Origin: Gemmatimonadota bacterium
GTDB lineage: Bacteria; Gemmatimonadota; Gemmatimonadetes; Longimicrobiales; Gaopeijiaceae
DNA length: 64,000 nucleotides
Reading direction: 5' to 3'
Assembly (NCBI GenBank): GCA_022823145.1
Contig: JAJDXS010000080.1
Location: 124,001 to 188,000, forward strand
This document shows, piece after piece, positions 53,466 through 62,354 of this stretch. A program made the position numbers and the translations under genes. The notes under the pieces were generated by a model, which was given only the letters and a program-made list of their open reading frames with translations, searched no databases and was not told the DNA's origin. The number at the start of each line of letters is the position of its first letter. Positions within the stretch are counted from its first letter, which is position 1.

Positions 53466-54742
53466 GCATCTGGCTGGTCGGCCTGCTCCTCCTCCTCATC
53501 CTGGTCAACGTCCCCATCGCGGTGGCGCTGGCGCTCATGACCGTGGTCGCCATCGTGGCGTCCGGTGGCTTCGAGGCGATCCCCAACGTCGGCCTCGTCA
53601 TGTTCTCGGGCGCCACCAAGTTCCCCCTGATTGCGATCCCGCTCTTCATCCTCGCAGGCACGATCATGAACTCGTCGGGCATCTCGCGGCGCCTGGTGGC
53701 GTTCGCGTCGGCGCTCTTCGGGTTCATCCGCGGCGGCCTGTCGATGGTGAGCATCTCGGCCTCGATGTTCTTCGCCGAGATCTCCGGGAGCGCCGTCGCC
53801 GACGTCGCGGCGATGGGTTCGATCCTCATCCCGGCGATGCGGAAGCGCGGGTACTCCCGCAACTTCGCGGCGGCCGTCACGTCGTCGTCGGCCACGCTGG
53901 CCGTGATCATCCCGCCCTCCATCCCCATGATCCTCTACGGCGTGATGTCGGGGGCCTCGGTCGTCGAACTCTTCGTGGCGGGGATCATCCCGGGGGTGAT
54001 CGGCGGCCTCCTCATGATGTTCGTCGCCTACCTGTGGGCGCGGCGAGCCAATCTCCCCGTGGAAGAGGCGTTCCGCCTGAAGCGCGTGGCCGAGACCTTC
54101 CGCGACGCCGGATGGTCGCTGCTGCTTCCCGTCATCATCCTGGGCGGGATCTTCAGCGGCTGGGTCACCGCGACCGAGGGCGCGGGGATCGCGGTCGTGG
54201 CCGCGCTCGTGATCGGCGGACTCGTTTACCGCGAACTGGACATGGCGCGCCTCAGGCGGGCGATGGTGGTGTGCGGGTGCCAGACGGCCGTGGTGATGCT
54301 GCTGGTCGCGGCGTCGGCGCTCCTCGGCGACTTCCTCACCGAAGCCCGGGTGCCGCAGCGGATCGCCGGAGCGATCATCGGCTTCACCGACTCGAAGCTC
54401 GCGATCCTCGCGTTGCTGAACGTCTTTCTGCTCGTGATCGGCCTCTTCCTCCACTCGGCGGCCGCGATCATCCTGGTCGTGCCGATCGTCATGCCGCTCG
54501 TGGTGGCCATGGGCATCGACCCGGTTCACTTCGGCCTCATCGTCACCCTCAACCTCGGGATCGGGCAGCAGACGCCGCCGGTCGCCTCGGTGCTCGTGAC
54601 GGCGTGCTCGGTGGCCAGGGCCGACATCTGGGCGGTGACGAAGGCCAACCTGGGCTTCATCGGGGTGCTCGCCGTTGTGCTGCTTGCCGTGACGTACGTG
54701 CCCTCGATCTCCATGGTACTTGTGGACCTGTTCTACCGATGA
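53462..54742 (+). CDS. dctM: TRAP transporter large permease (DctM family)
   Basis: 426-residue protein with about 12 hydrophobic segments that forms the Na+/substrate translocation path. Family hallmarks are NVPIAVALALM near the start, GATKFPLIAIPLFILAG, the conserved FFAEISGSAVADVAAMGSILIPAM, SSSATLAVIIPPSIPMILYG and the C-terminal LNLGIGQQTPPVASVL. The TTG start at 53462 overlaps dctQ. Its stop overlaps the crotonase-like gene by 4 nt, so transport and CoA chemistry are translationally coupled. Confidence 0.93.
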   Translation: MSIWLVGLLLLLILVNVPIAVALALMTVVAIVASGGFEAIPNVGLVMFSGATKFPLIAIPLFILAGTIMNSSGISRRLVAFASALFGFIRGGLSMVSISASMFFAEISGSAVADVAAMGSILIPAMRKRGYSRNFAAAVTSSSATLAVIIPPSIPMILYGVMSGASVVELFVAGIIPGVIGGLLMMFVAYLWARRANLPVEEAFRLKRVAETFRDAGWSLLLPVIILGGIFSGWVTATEGAGIAVVAALVIGGLVYRELDMARLRRAMVVCGCQTAVVMLLVAASALLGDFLTEARVPQRIAGAIIGFTDSKLAILALLNVFLLVIGLFLHSAAAIILVVPIVMPLVVAMGIDPVHFGLIVTLNLGIGQQTPPVASVLVTACSVARADIWAVTKANLGFIGVLAVVLLAVTYVPSISMVLVDLFYR

Positions 54743-55539
54743 GCACGGAGGCCGCCCGCGTGAATCCCGGAATCGCCACGGCCCGCGAGGGCGCCGTCGT
54801 CACCGTGACGCTGGACCACCCCGCCAGGCTCAACGTGCTCGACATGGCCGGATGGGACGCCCTCGGCGCCCTCTTCGAGGATCTGGCCGGGGACGACACA
54901 GTGCGCTGCGTGGTCATGCGCGGGGCGGGGGGCAGGGCGTTCTCGGCCGGATCCGACATCGGCGCCTTCGAGGCGCAGCGCAGCACGCCCGACCAGGTCA
55001 CGCGGTACGCCGCCGCCGTGGAGCGCGGCCTGAGGGGCGTGTACGACTGCCCGCACCCCACCGTGGCCATCGTCGAGGGGCTCTGCGTGGGGGGCGGCAT
55101 GATCATCACCGCGTGCTGCGACATCGCGGTGTGCGGCGAGTCGAGCCGTTTCGGCGCGCCGATCAACCGGCTCGGCCTGACCATGGCGTACGAGGAGATG
55201 GGACCGCTGCTCGCGGTGGCCGGGGCGGGGGCGGTGCTCGAGATCCTGCTCACCGGCGAGCTGGTCGGCGCGGACCGCGCGCGCGAGGTGGGGCTCGTCA
55301 ACCGGGTGGTCCCGGACGACGAGGTCGCGACCGCGGGCGCCGCCGTCGCGCGCAACATCGCCGCCGGCGCGCCGCTCGTGAATCGCTGGCACAAGAAGTT
55401 CGTGCGCCGCGCCGCCGACCCGCGTCCGCTCACCGACGAGGAGCGCGCGGAGGCCTACGAGGCCTTCCGCACCCGCGACTACAGGGAGGGCACGGCGGCC
55501 TTCATGGAGAAGCGCAAGCCCCGCTTCTCGGGGGAGTAG
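54739..55539 (+). CDS. Crotonase-fold (enoyl-CoA hydratase/isomerase) family protein lacking both catalytic glutamates
   Basis: 266-residue crotonase-superfamily protein. The two oxyanion-hole segments are present (AFSAGSDIGAF near 67-77 and GLCVGGGMI near 114-122). The two glutamates that make a hydratase (rat ECH Glu144 and Glu164) are replaced by Ile122 and Ile142. So it is unlikely to hydrate enoyl-CoA, and could be a decarboxylase, thioesterase, isomerase or binding protein for a CoA ester. It overlaps dctM and is followed by a CoA-transferase gene after 5 bases. The substrate is presumably the CoA ester of the imported acid (inference). Confidence 0.85.
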   Translation: MSTEAARVNPGIATAREGAVVTVTLDHPARLNVLDMAGWDALGALFEDLAGDDTVRCVVMRGAGGRAFSAGSDIGAFEAQRSTPDQVTRYAAAVERGLRGVYDCPHPTVAIVEGLCVGGGMIITACCDIAVCGESSRFGAPINRLGLTMAYEEMGPLLAVAGAGAVLEILLTGELVGADRAREVGLVNRVVPDDEVATAGAAVARNIAAGAPLVNRWHKKFVRRAADPRPLTDEERAEAYEAFRTRDYREGTAAFMEKRKPRFSGE

Positions 55540-55544
55540 GGCAG

Positions 55545-56747
55545 GTGGCGCAGCCGCTGGCGGGGGTCCGCGTGATCGAGCTCGCGCACGTCATGGCGGG
55601 GCCGGTGTGCGGGCGCATGCTGGCCGACATGGGCGCCGACGTGGTCAAGGTCGAGCCGCCGGGGACGGGGGACCCGACGCGCGCCTTCGCGCCGCCGCGG
55701 ATGGGGGATTCCGCCGCGGCCTTCGTCATGATGAATCGCAACAAACGCGGCATGGTGATCGACCTGAAGTCGAACCCGGGCAGGGACGTGGCCAGGCGCA
55801 TGCTCGCAGGCTGCGACGTCGTCATCGAGAATTTCCGCACGGGCGTCATGGATGAACTGGGGCTCGGGTACGAATCGCTCCGCGCGGCGAACGTCGGCCT
55901 CATCTACTGTCAAGTCACGGGCTACGGGAGAACGGGGCCACTCGCGGGCCATCGGGGCTTCGACCTCATCGCGCAGGGCATGACCGGCATGATGAGCGTG
56001 ACCGGCGAGGGCGAGGGACGGCCGCCGGTCAAGTGCGGACCGCCGCTCACCGACATCACCGCGGGGATTCTGGGCGCGATGGGAGTCGTGACCGCGCTGT
56101 ACGCGCGCGAGCGAACGGGCGAGGGGCAGCGGGTGGACACGTCGCTCTACGAGGCGGGAATCGTGCAGACGTTCTGGCAGTCGGCGGTGGCGCTTGCGAC
56201 GGGGGAGTCGCCCGGTCCGCTGGGATCCGCGCATCCGCTGGCGGCGCCCTACGAGGCGCTGCCGACGGCGGATGGCTGGATCACGGTCGGCGGTTGGAAT
56301 CAGGTCAACTGGCTGCGCCTGGTGAAGGTGCTGGGGCTCGAGGCGCTGGCCGGCGATCCCCGGTTCGCGAGCAACGCGGATCGGATGGCCAACCTGGACG
56401 CGCTCCGCGAGGCACTGGCGCAGCGCCTGAGGACGGCCACCACCGACGAATGGCTGCGGCTGCTCGAGGCGGCCAACGTGCCGGCCGGGCCGGTGTCGAG
56501 CATTCTGGAAATGCTGCGGCATCCCCAGACGGTCGCCCGCGAGATGGTTGTCGCGGTGCCGGAGGGCGCCGGGACCGCGGCGACGCTGGGCATGCCCGTC
56601 AAGTTCTCGTCGGCGCCGGCCGCGGTGGAGCGGGGTGCGCCGCGGATGGGCGAGCACACGGAGCAGGTGCTGGGGGAGTACGGGTTCGGCGGGGACGAGA
56701 TCGCGGAGTTGCTGCGGTCCCGAGCGGTCGGCAGCTTCAAGCCATAA
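55545..56747 (+). CDS. CaiB/BaiF family class III CoA-transferase
   Basis: 400-residue type III CoA-transferase that moves CoA between carboxylic acids. Typical features are GVRVIELAHVMAGPVCGRMLADMGADVVKVEPP, NRNKRGMVIDLK, DVVIENFR and GYGRTGPLAGHRGFDLIAQGMTG, with the catalytic Asp in GFDLIAQ. GEGQRVDTSLYE also fits. The GTG start at 55545 follows GGCAG. Placed directly after a TRAP transporter, it probably activates the imported acid by transferring CoA from a donor; the pair cannot be named without data. Confidence 0.9.
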   Translation: MAQPLAGVRVIELAHVMAGPVCGRMLADMGADVVKVEPPGTGDPTRAFAPPRMGDSAAAFVMMNRNKRGMVIDLKSNPGRDVARRMLAGCDVVIENFRTGVMDELGLGYESLRAANVGLIYCQVTGYGRTGPLAGHRGFDLIAQGMTGMMSVTGEGEGRPPVKCGPPLTDITAGILGAMGVVTALYARERTGEGQRVDTSLYEAGIVQTFWQSAVALATGESPGPLGSAHPLAAPYEALPTADGWITVGGWNQVNWLRLVKVLGLEALAGDPRFASNADRMANLDALREALAQRLRTATTDEWLRLLEAANVPAGPVSSILEMLRHPQTVAREMVVAVPEGAGTAATLGMPVKFSSAPAAVERGAPRMGEHTEQVLGEYGFGGDEIAELLRSRAVGSFKP

Positions 56748-56780
56748 GCAGGCCGCCGGTTCAGCAGGAGGTTCGTTCCC

Positions 56781-58607
56781 ATGTCCGCCCCCATCCCCAC
56801 CATGCTTCCGGAGTCCCTGCTGCCGCTGGTCCTGGCGGCCGCGCCCGTCCTCGCCTCCGCCCAGGCACCCGACCCGGGCAGCTACTCGCCCGCCGTCCAC
56901 GAGGTGATCGAGGAGCGGGGCCACCTGGTTCCCATGCGCGACGGGGTCCGCCTCTCGGCCGACATCTACTTCCCCGACGGGGACGGCCCTTTCCCGGCGA
57001 TCCTCACGATCACGCCCTACGACAACACCGGCCCTCGCGACCGGGCACGGTGGTTCGCGCGCCGCGGGTACGCGGTGGTGCTTGCGGACTCGCGCGGGCG
57101 CTACGACTCGGGGGGCGAATGGGACCCGTTCATCGTCGAGCACAAGACCGACGGGTACGACCTTGTGGAGTGGATCGGGGCGCAACCATGGTCGAACGGG
57201 AACGTCGGCATGATCGGCGGCTCCTACCTCGGCTGGACCCAGTGGTGGACCGCCAGCCAGGCCCCGCCCTCGCTCAAGGCGATCGCCCCCGAAGTCGCGC
57301 CCCCCGATCCCTTCCACAACATCCCCTACCAGCAGGGGATCATGCTCGGTCCCTTCGTGGACTGGGCCGCGTGGATGTCGGGTCGTACGGGGCAGTTGAA
57401 GGAGGAGGGGCCGTACGGCGGGTTCACGAACTCACGGTGGGAAGACCTCCTGCACACCCCCTACCTGACTCTCGACGAAGCACGGGGGATGAAGGACGGC
57501 GGCTGGTGGAAGTCCTGGATCAACGGATACCTGGCCTCCGACCCGTACTGGGACGGGATGGAGTACCAGTCGCCGGAGAGCTGGTCGCGCATGACCGTCC
57601 CGGCGCTCAACATGACCGGATGGTTCGACGCGGACTTCCCCGGCTCTCCCATCAACTACCTCGGCATGAAGGCGCATGGTGCCACACCCGAGGCCCGGCG
57701 CCCGCGGCTGATCATCGGACCCTGGTTCCATGGGCTGAACGACCGCGTGGTCGGCGGCATCGACTACGGGCCGGAGGCGCGGATCGACCTCGACGGCTAC
57801 ATCACCCGCTGGTACGACCACTTCCTGAAGGGCATCGACAACGGCGTCGAGAACGACCCGCCCGTGTACGTCTTCGTCATGGGGCCGAACCGCTGGTACA
57901 CGGCCGACGACTGGCCGCTGCCGGGCACCGAGTGGACCGACCTGTACCTCACCTCGGGCGGCGGCGCCAACTCCAGCAGGGGCAACGGCATGCTCGAATG
58001 GGACGTGCCGGCGGCGGACGGGACCGACACATACGTCTATGACCCGAACGACCCCACCCCATCCCCCTACGGCGACCACGGCCACATCCCCGGCGCCGTC
58101 GAAGCCGGCGAGCCCGCCCTGCGCGACGACGTCCTCGTCTACCAGACGCCCGTCTTCCAGGAAGCGATGGAGGTCACGGGGCCGATCGAGGCCGTGCTTT
58201 ACGCGTCGACCTCCGCGCGCGACACCGACTGGATGGTGCGCCTGGTCGACGTGGGTCCCGACGGCTCGGCGATGCTGCTGGCCGAGGCGGTCATGCGCGC
58301 GCGCCACCGTGACCCCGACAACGAGGGCCGCTTCAACCCCGACCGCCTGAGCGAGATCGAGCCCGGGCAGGTCCAACGCTACCACATGGAGTTCTGGCGC
58401 GTCACCGGGAACGTCTTCGGCCCCGGCCACCGGATCCGCGTCGAAATCTCGAGCAGCTATTATCCTTTCTACCTGCGCAACCTCAACTCGGGACGCGACA
58501 ACGCGGGTCTCGCCACCTCGGACGAGGCGGTCGTGGCCACGCACAGGATTCACCACGGGCCGGCGCATCCGTCCAAAGTCGTGCTGCCCGTGATCCGGAG
58601 ACGATAG
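56781..58607 (+). CDS. CocE/NonD family hydrolase (X-Pro dipeptidyl-peptidase S15-like), exported
   Basis: 608-residue alpha/beta hydrolase with a signal peptide (about 1-28, ending VLASAQA). The catalytic domain has MRDGVRLSADIYFPDG, the nucleophile Ser148 in MIGGSYLGW and LADSRGRYDSGGEWD. The C-terminal jelly-roll PepX_C domain (about 370-600) has WRVTGNVFGPGHRIRVEISSSYYP. Relatives hydrolyse peptides (X-Pro), esters such as cocaine, or beta-lactam esters, so the substrate is uncertain. The gene lies 33 bases after the CoA-transferase and 3 bases before mscS. Its export fits release of a small acid outside the inner membrane. Confidence 0.88.
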   Translation: MSAPIPTMLPESLLPLVLAAAPVLASAQAPDPGSYSPAVHEVIEERGHLVPMRDGVRLSADIYFPDGDGPFPAILTITPYDNTGPRDRARWFARRGYAVVLADSRGRYDSGGEWDPFIVEHKTDGYDLVEWIGAQPWSNGNVGMIGGSYLGWTQWWTASQAPPSLKAIAPEVAPPDPFHNIPYQQGIMLGPFVDWAAWMSGRTGQLKEEGPYGGFTNSRWEDLLHTPYLTLDEARGMKDGGWWKSWINGYLASDPYWDGMEYQSPESWSRMTVPALNMTGWFDADFPGSPINYLGMKAHGATPEARRPRLIIGPWFHGLNDRVVGGIDYGPEARIDLDGYITRWYDHFLKGIDNGVENDPPVYVFVMGPNRWYTADDWPLPGTEWTDLYLTSGGGANSSRGNGMLEWDVPAADGTDTYVYDPNDPTPSPYGDHGHIPGAVEAGEPALRDDVLVYQTPVFQEAMEVTGPIEAVLYASTSARDTDWMVRLVDVGPDGSAMLLAEAVMRARHRDPDNEGRFNPDRLSEIEPGQVQRYHMEFWRVTGNVFGPGHRIRVEISSSYYPFYLRNLNSGRDNAGLATSDEAVVATHRIHHGPAHPSKVVLPVIRRR

Positions 58608-58610
58608 ACC

Positions 58611-59786
58611 TTGGAAGCACTGGGGATTGATTTCAGCTGGGCTGATGTCGTGGCCTGGTGGACGGGTACCGTCGCGTATGCGGCACCTCTGGTGGTGCCG
58701 ACCCTGTGGGCCGTCGTACTGGGGCTGGTCCTGTATTTCCTCGGCGGGTGGATTCTGCGTTTCGTGCAAAGGCGCCTCGCCGGGAGGACCGAAACCGACC
58801 TCGACGACGAGTTGGTGCGGACCATCCGCCACGCTTTTCGTCTAACGGTCATTGCGTGGGTACTCTGGCGGATCGTTGGCCTGTGGGTACCTGTTCTCGG
58901 CTCTGAGAACGCCGACGGTGCCTGGGTGCCGTACGCGACCCAGCCCCGGCAGTGGGTGTGGGGTATCTGGATCGGCGCCGTGTTCTTCCCCCTTAGCCGA
59001 TTCGTCGGCCACGTCATGCGGAGCTTCGAGTCGAGGATCATATCCCGCAGTTCAGAAACGGCACTGGACGAAACCGCGCTGCCGATGGTCAACCGGTTCG
59101 TGCGGTTCATCGTCATCGCGATCGGCCTCCTGCTCGCAATGACCCACCTTGGACTCCAGATCGCTCCTCTGCTCGCGGGCGCCGGCGTGGCGGGCCTGGC
59201 TCTGTCGCTCGCCGCCAAGGACACCCTCTCGAATCTGATCGCGGGCGTGCTCCTCATCATGGACCGTCCCTTCCAGGTGGGAGACAGGATCGAGCTCTGG
59301 AACGCGCCCCGCGAGACCGGCACCTGGGGCGACGTGATCGAGATCGGCCTGCGTGCTACGAAGATCCGCAATCCCGACAACCTCGTGGTGGTGGTGCCGA
59401 ACAACGAGATCATGCGCCGCGACATCATCAACTACACGATGTCCGGCGAGGACATCCGGCTGCGCATTCCATTCTCGGTTGCCTACGAATCAGACATCGA
59501 AAGGGCGAAGGTGCTGCTCAAGGAGGCGGCCCACGAGGTCGTCGGCGTAAAGCTCGACCCGGCACCCATCGTCATCGTGCGGGGGTTCGGACCGTCGGAG
59601 GTCAACCTGCAGCTGCGCGTGTGGATCGAAGAGGCGCGGAACCGCCGCCGCCTCGCCGACGAGATCACCGAGAAGGCGATGGTCAAGTTCGCCGGAGCGG
59701 GAATCGAGATCCCGTATCCCAAGCGGGATCTTTACATCAAGCAGGGGACGGCGGCCCAGTTGCTTCCGAGCGGAGAAAAGACGTAA
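58611..59786 (+). CDS. Mechanosensitive ion channel, MscS family
   Basis: 391-residue channel. About five hydrophobic segments precede the conserved MscS core: LLAGAGVAGLALSLAAKDTLSNLIAGVLLIMDRPFQVGD holds the pore helix and the start of the beta domain, and NLVVVVPNNEIMRRDIINYT follows. It resembles small- to mid-size MscS homologues. Start is a TTG 3 bases after the hydrolase gene. Its stop is within an AT-rich element. It would release osmolytes on hypo-osmotic shock. Confidence 0.88.
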   Translation: MEALGIDFSWADVVAWWTGTVAYAAPLVVPTLWAVVLGLVLYFLGGWILRFVQRRLAGRTETDLDDELVRTIRHAFRLTVIAWVLWRIVGLWVPVLGSENADGAWVPYATQPRQWVWGIWIGAVFFPLSRFVGHVMRSFESRIISRSSETALDETALPMVNRFVRFIVIAIGLLLAMTHLGLQIAPLLAGAGVAGLALSLAAKDTLSNLIAGVLLIMDRPFQVGDRIELWNAPRETGTWGDVIEIGLRATKIRNPDNLVVVVPNNEIMRRDIINYTMSGEDIRLRIPFSVAYESDIERAKVLLKEAAHEVVGVKLDPAPIVIVRGFGPSEVNLQLRVWIEEARNRRRLADEITEKAMVKFAGAGIEIPYPKRDLYIKQGTAAQLLPSGEKT

Positions 59787-59822
59787 ACTTAAGCTTACAT
59801 TCTGACAGGTGTAGATTACATC
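59781..59822. repeat. AT-rich element, copy 3 (ACGTAAA-N9-ACATTCTGAC)
   Basis: 42-bp block homologous to the one at 47252-47293 (29 of 42 identical, no gaps). It includes the TAA stop of the MscS gene and a near-palindrome GTAAACTT-AAGCTTAC. It lies between convergent genes. Confidence 0.65.
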
Positions 59823-59860
59823 ACAGAGACGACGCAGCCACCTCGCTGCATGGGGCGGCG

Positions 59861-62149
59861 TCAGTCGATCACGATCTCTTCTACCGCGTGCACGAATACG
59901 ATGTCGTTCGCAGCCCGGTGGCTCTGGAGCACCTCGGTCAGCCGTCCTTCCTTCATCTGCTCGGAGGAGATTCCCGCAATCACCAGATCGGCGTCGGATG
60001 ACCGGCGCTCCACCTCCGTCTCGATCCTGGTCCGGGATTCGACGGGCAGTGTTTCGACGTTCTTTCTTCCGATCGGGAGCCGCCCCTGATCGACGAGAGC
60101 AGACAACTGATCGGCCTCGCGCTCGTCTCCGTCCGTGCCGATGCAGGCGAACACTCGTATCTCCGCCGTCCGCCACTCGGGGTGGCCGACGATAATGTAG
60201 GCCAGCATCAGCATCATCGCCGCGTTCGGCAGGGTCTCCGGGGTCAGCCAGACATGGATCGAGGAGCGGTATCCGAAGCGGAAGGTGGTGGAGCGGAGGA
60301 CGACGGCGTTGAAGCGTGACGAGGTCGCCACACGCATCGCGCGCTCCAGCCTCGGAATCTCCTCCGGATGATCCTGGTCGAATTCAAGCAGAATGCTGTT
60401 GTTGGGAAGGCCCGAGATGCCCGGGTACTGGAGCGCCTGGGTAACCGCGTTCTCGAACGAGGGCGCGATCAGGGTATCGACGAACGTCCCTGCACGGCTG
60501 AGCTCGGAGCGTTTCACCAGCTTGCTGAGCTGGGCGCGGGCTTCGAGTTCCGTCTCCAGCGAATAGTCGCCCTTCATATGCTGCACGAAGTGGCCGAATC
60601 CGTGCCGGTGGGAGATCCAGCGCAGCAGGTCGAACTGCGCCACGCGACGGTCACCGAACTGCGTGAGCGCCACGAAGGATGGACGCCAGCCGCCGTCCTG
60701 CTGCCCGCTCCGGTTCTTCTGGAGCATGATCTGGAGCCTGCGGACAAGCTGGAACATAGCCCCCTGCAGGATCGCGGCCAGATCGCGCTCGCCGCGCCGC
60801 GACCGCCTCAGTCCCACGTAGATCACGAGCATGATCGCCATCGCGAGCAACGCATACACGGCGCTCATCTGGATCATCATGAGAACGCACATGACCGCGC
60901 CGACCAGCGAGATGTACCACCGGGAGCGGAAGGTCGGGCGGTACGACGGGTTGCCCGCGAAGTACTCCAGGAACGACACGGAACAGAGGGTGCCGTACGT
61001 CACCATGAAGAACATGCTCAGGATCTGGGCGATGAAGTCGATGTCGCCCAGCGCCACGAAGACGGCGGCCAGCACGACCGACACGTACGTGGCGTTGATG
61101 GGTTCGCCGGCCTTGCCCCGGCCCGTGGCCAGGAGCGTGTTGACGCGCGAGCCCGGAAAGACGCGGTCCCGGGCAAGTGCCTGCAGCGTGCGCGGGGCCA
61201 CCATGACGGAACCGAGAGCCGAGGAGAAGGCCGCCGCCGCGAGCCCGATGTAGACCGACGGCCCCCACAGCGCTACGCGCGCCATGATGAACTGGTCCTC
61301 CGCGAGCGCTTCCGGCGTCGCGCTCTGCGCGAGCTTGATCGCGACCAGCGCGTAGATGGCCATCCCGGCCAGCGTCGCCCCGATCGTTCCCAGCGGGATC
61401 GAGCGCATGGGGTTCTTGAGATCGCCGGACAGCCCCAGGCCAGCGATCATTCCGGTGAACGCGGGGAAGCAGGTGGCGAAGACGATGCCGAAGCCGTCGG
61501 GATTGGCGATCGTCGAAGTCAGGTTGAGTCCGTCGGGCCGGATCTCCTCGGGTCCCGATCCCAGCAGAAAGGCTCCGATCACCACAGCTAGAATCCCGCA
61601 CACGACCCACAGCACCCGGACGCCCTGATCGGCGCCCTTGGTGAGCATCAGGGCGACCAGGGCCACCAGCCCCGGAACGCTGACCCAGTGAAGGGTGAGG
61701 ACGACGCCGTAGCGCGCCCCGATCCACTGGAGGATCGGCTGGAACGCCTCCGCGAACGCCACCAGGTAGAAGGCCACCGAGATCGCCTGCGAGAGATACA
61801 GCGCGATTCCGATCGAGCCGCCGATCGTGGTTCCGAACGAACGGCTGATGATGAAGTAGGCTCCGCCCCCCGCGACGCGCCGGTTGGTCGCGATCTCGGA
61901 AACGGCCAGCACCGTGGGGATCGTCACCATGTGCCCGATGACGATGATCATCATGGTCCCCCAGAGGCCGACATGCCCCACCGCGTAGCCGAACCTCAGG
62001 AAGAGGATGGCGCCCAGGATCGTGCTGATCGATGCCAGGAAGACGGGCGCGGTGCCGAAGCCGTGACCGGCTGCAGAGCCCGGATCGGGTACACGGGACC
62101 CGGTTGCGGCGGTCTTCGCCCGCGGAGCTTGTGTCGGCGAGGTGTCCAC
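59861..62149 (-). CDS. SLC12-like cation-chloride cotransporter / APC permease family protein
   Basis: 762-residue membrane protein. Residues ~35-450 are the APC-fold transport domain with about 12 helices. TM1 reads ILGAILFLRFGYAVGHVGLWG, close to the SLC12 signature, and later segments have GGGAYFIISRS, FATCFPAFTGMIAGLGLSGDLKNPMRSIPLGT and FSSALGSVMVAPRTLQALARD. A ~300-residue cytoplasmic C-terminus with a UspA-like end follows, as in bacterial and archaeal cation-chloride cotransporters. It could carry Na+/K+ with Cl-, or amino acids. The GTG start at 62149 is divergent from the K+ channel gene. Confidence 0.8.
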   Translation of the reverse strand: MDTSPTQAPRAKTAATGSRVPDPGSAAGHGFGTAPVFLASISTILGAILFLRFGYAVGHVGLWGTMMIIVIGHMVTIPTVLAVSEIATNRRVAGGGAYFIISRSFGTTIGGSIGIALYLSQAISVAFYLVAFAEAFQPILQWIGARYGVVLTLHWVSVPGLVALVALMLTKGADQGVRVLWVVCGILAVVIGAFLLGSGPEEIRPDGLNLTSTIANPDGFGIVFATCFPAFTGMIAGLGLSGDLKNPMRSIPLGTIGATLAGMAIYALVAIKLAQSATPEALAEDQFIMARVALWGPSVYIGLAAAAFSSALGSVMVAPRTLQALARDRVFPGSRVNTLLATGRGKAGEPINATYVSVVLAAVFVALGDIDFIAQILSMFFMVTYGTLCSVSFLEYFAGNPSYRPTFRSRWYISLVGAVMCVLMMIQMSAVYALLAMAIMLVIYVGLRRSRRGERDLAAILQGAMFQLVRRLQIMLQKNRSGQQDGGWRPSFVALTQFGDRRVAQFDLLRWISHRHGFGHFVQHMKGDYSLETELEARAQLSKLVKRSELSRAGTFVDTLIAPSFENAVTQALQYPGISGLPNNSILLEFDQDHPEEIPRLERAMRVATSSRFNAVVLRSTTFRFGYRSSIHVWLTPETLPNAAMMLMLAYIIVGHPEWRTAEIRVFACIGTDGDEREADQLSALVDQGRLPIGRKNVETLPVESRTRIETEVERRSSDADLVIAGISSEQMKEGRLTEVLQSHRAANDIVFVHAVEEIVID

Positions 62150-62333
62150 GGGATAGCCCTGGCTAGACGGAATGGTTGCCGGCAGAAGCGTCCGGGACCC
62201 GCCGGACAGGCTCGCGGCTGGCCGGCGAGCGACCTGCGACCGGTACGCTGCTCCAACCTAGTGCCCGGGGTGCGATGAGGCCATAATTGGCCCTGCTCGC
62301 GTCGGCGGACCGCATTCGGAGGGAACCGGAGCG

Positions 62334-62354
62334 ATGGACATGACAACACGATGA
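62334..62354 (+). other. Possible leader peptide (MDMTTR) overlapping the K+ channel start
   Basis: ATG 62334 (preceded by GGAG) opens six codons and stops at TGA 62352-62354, overlapping the channel's ATG at 62351 as ATGA. Termination here could couple or meter translation of the channel. It is a small frame, so chance is quite possible. Confidence 0.3.
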
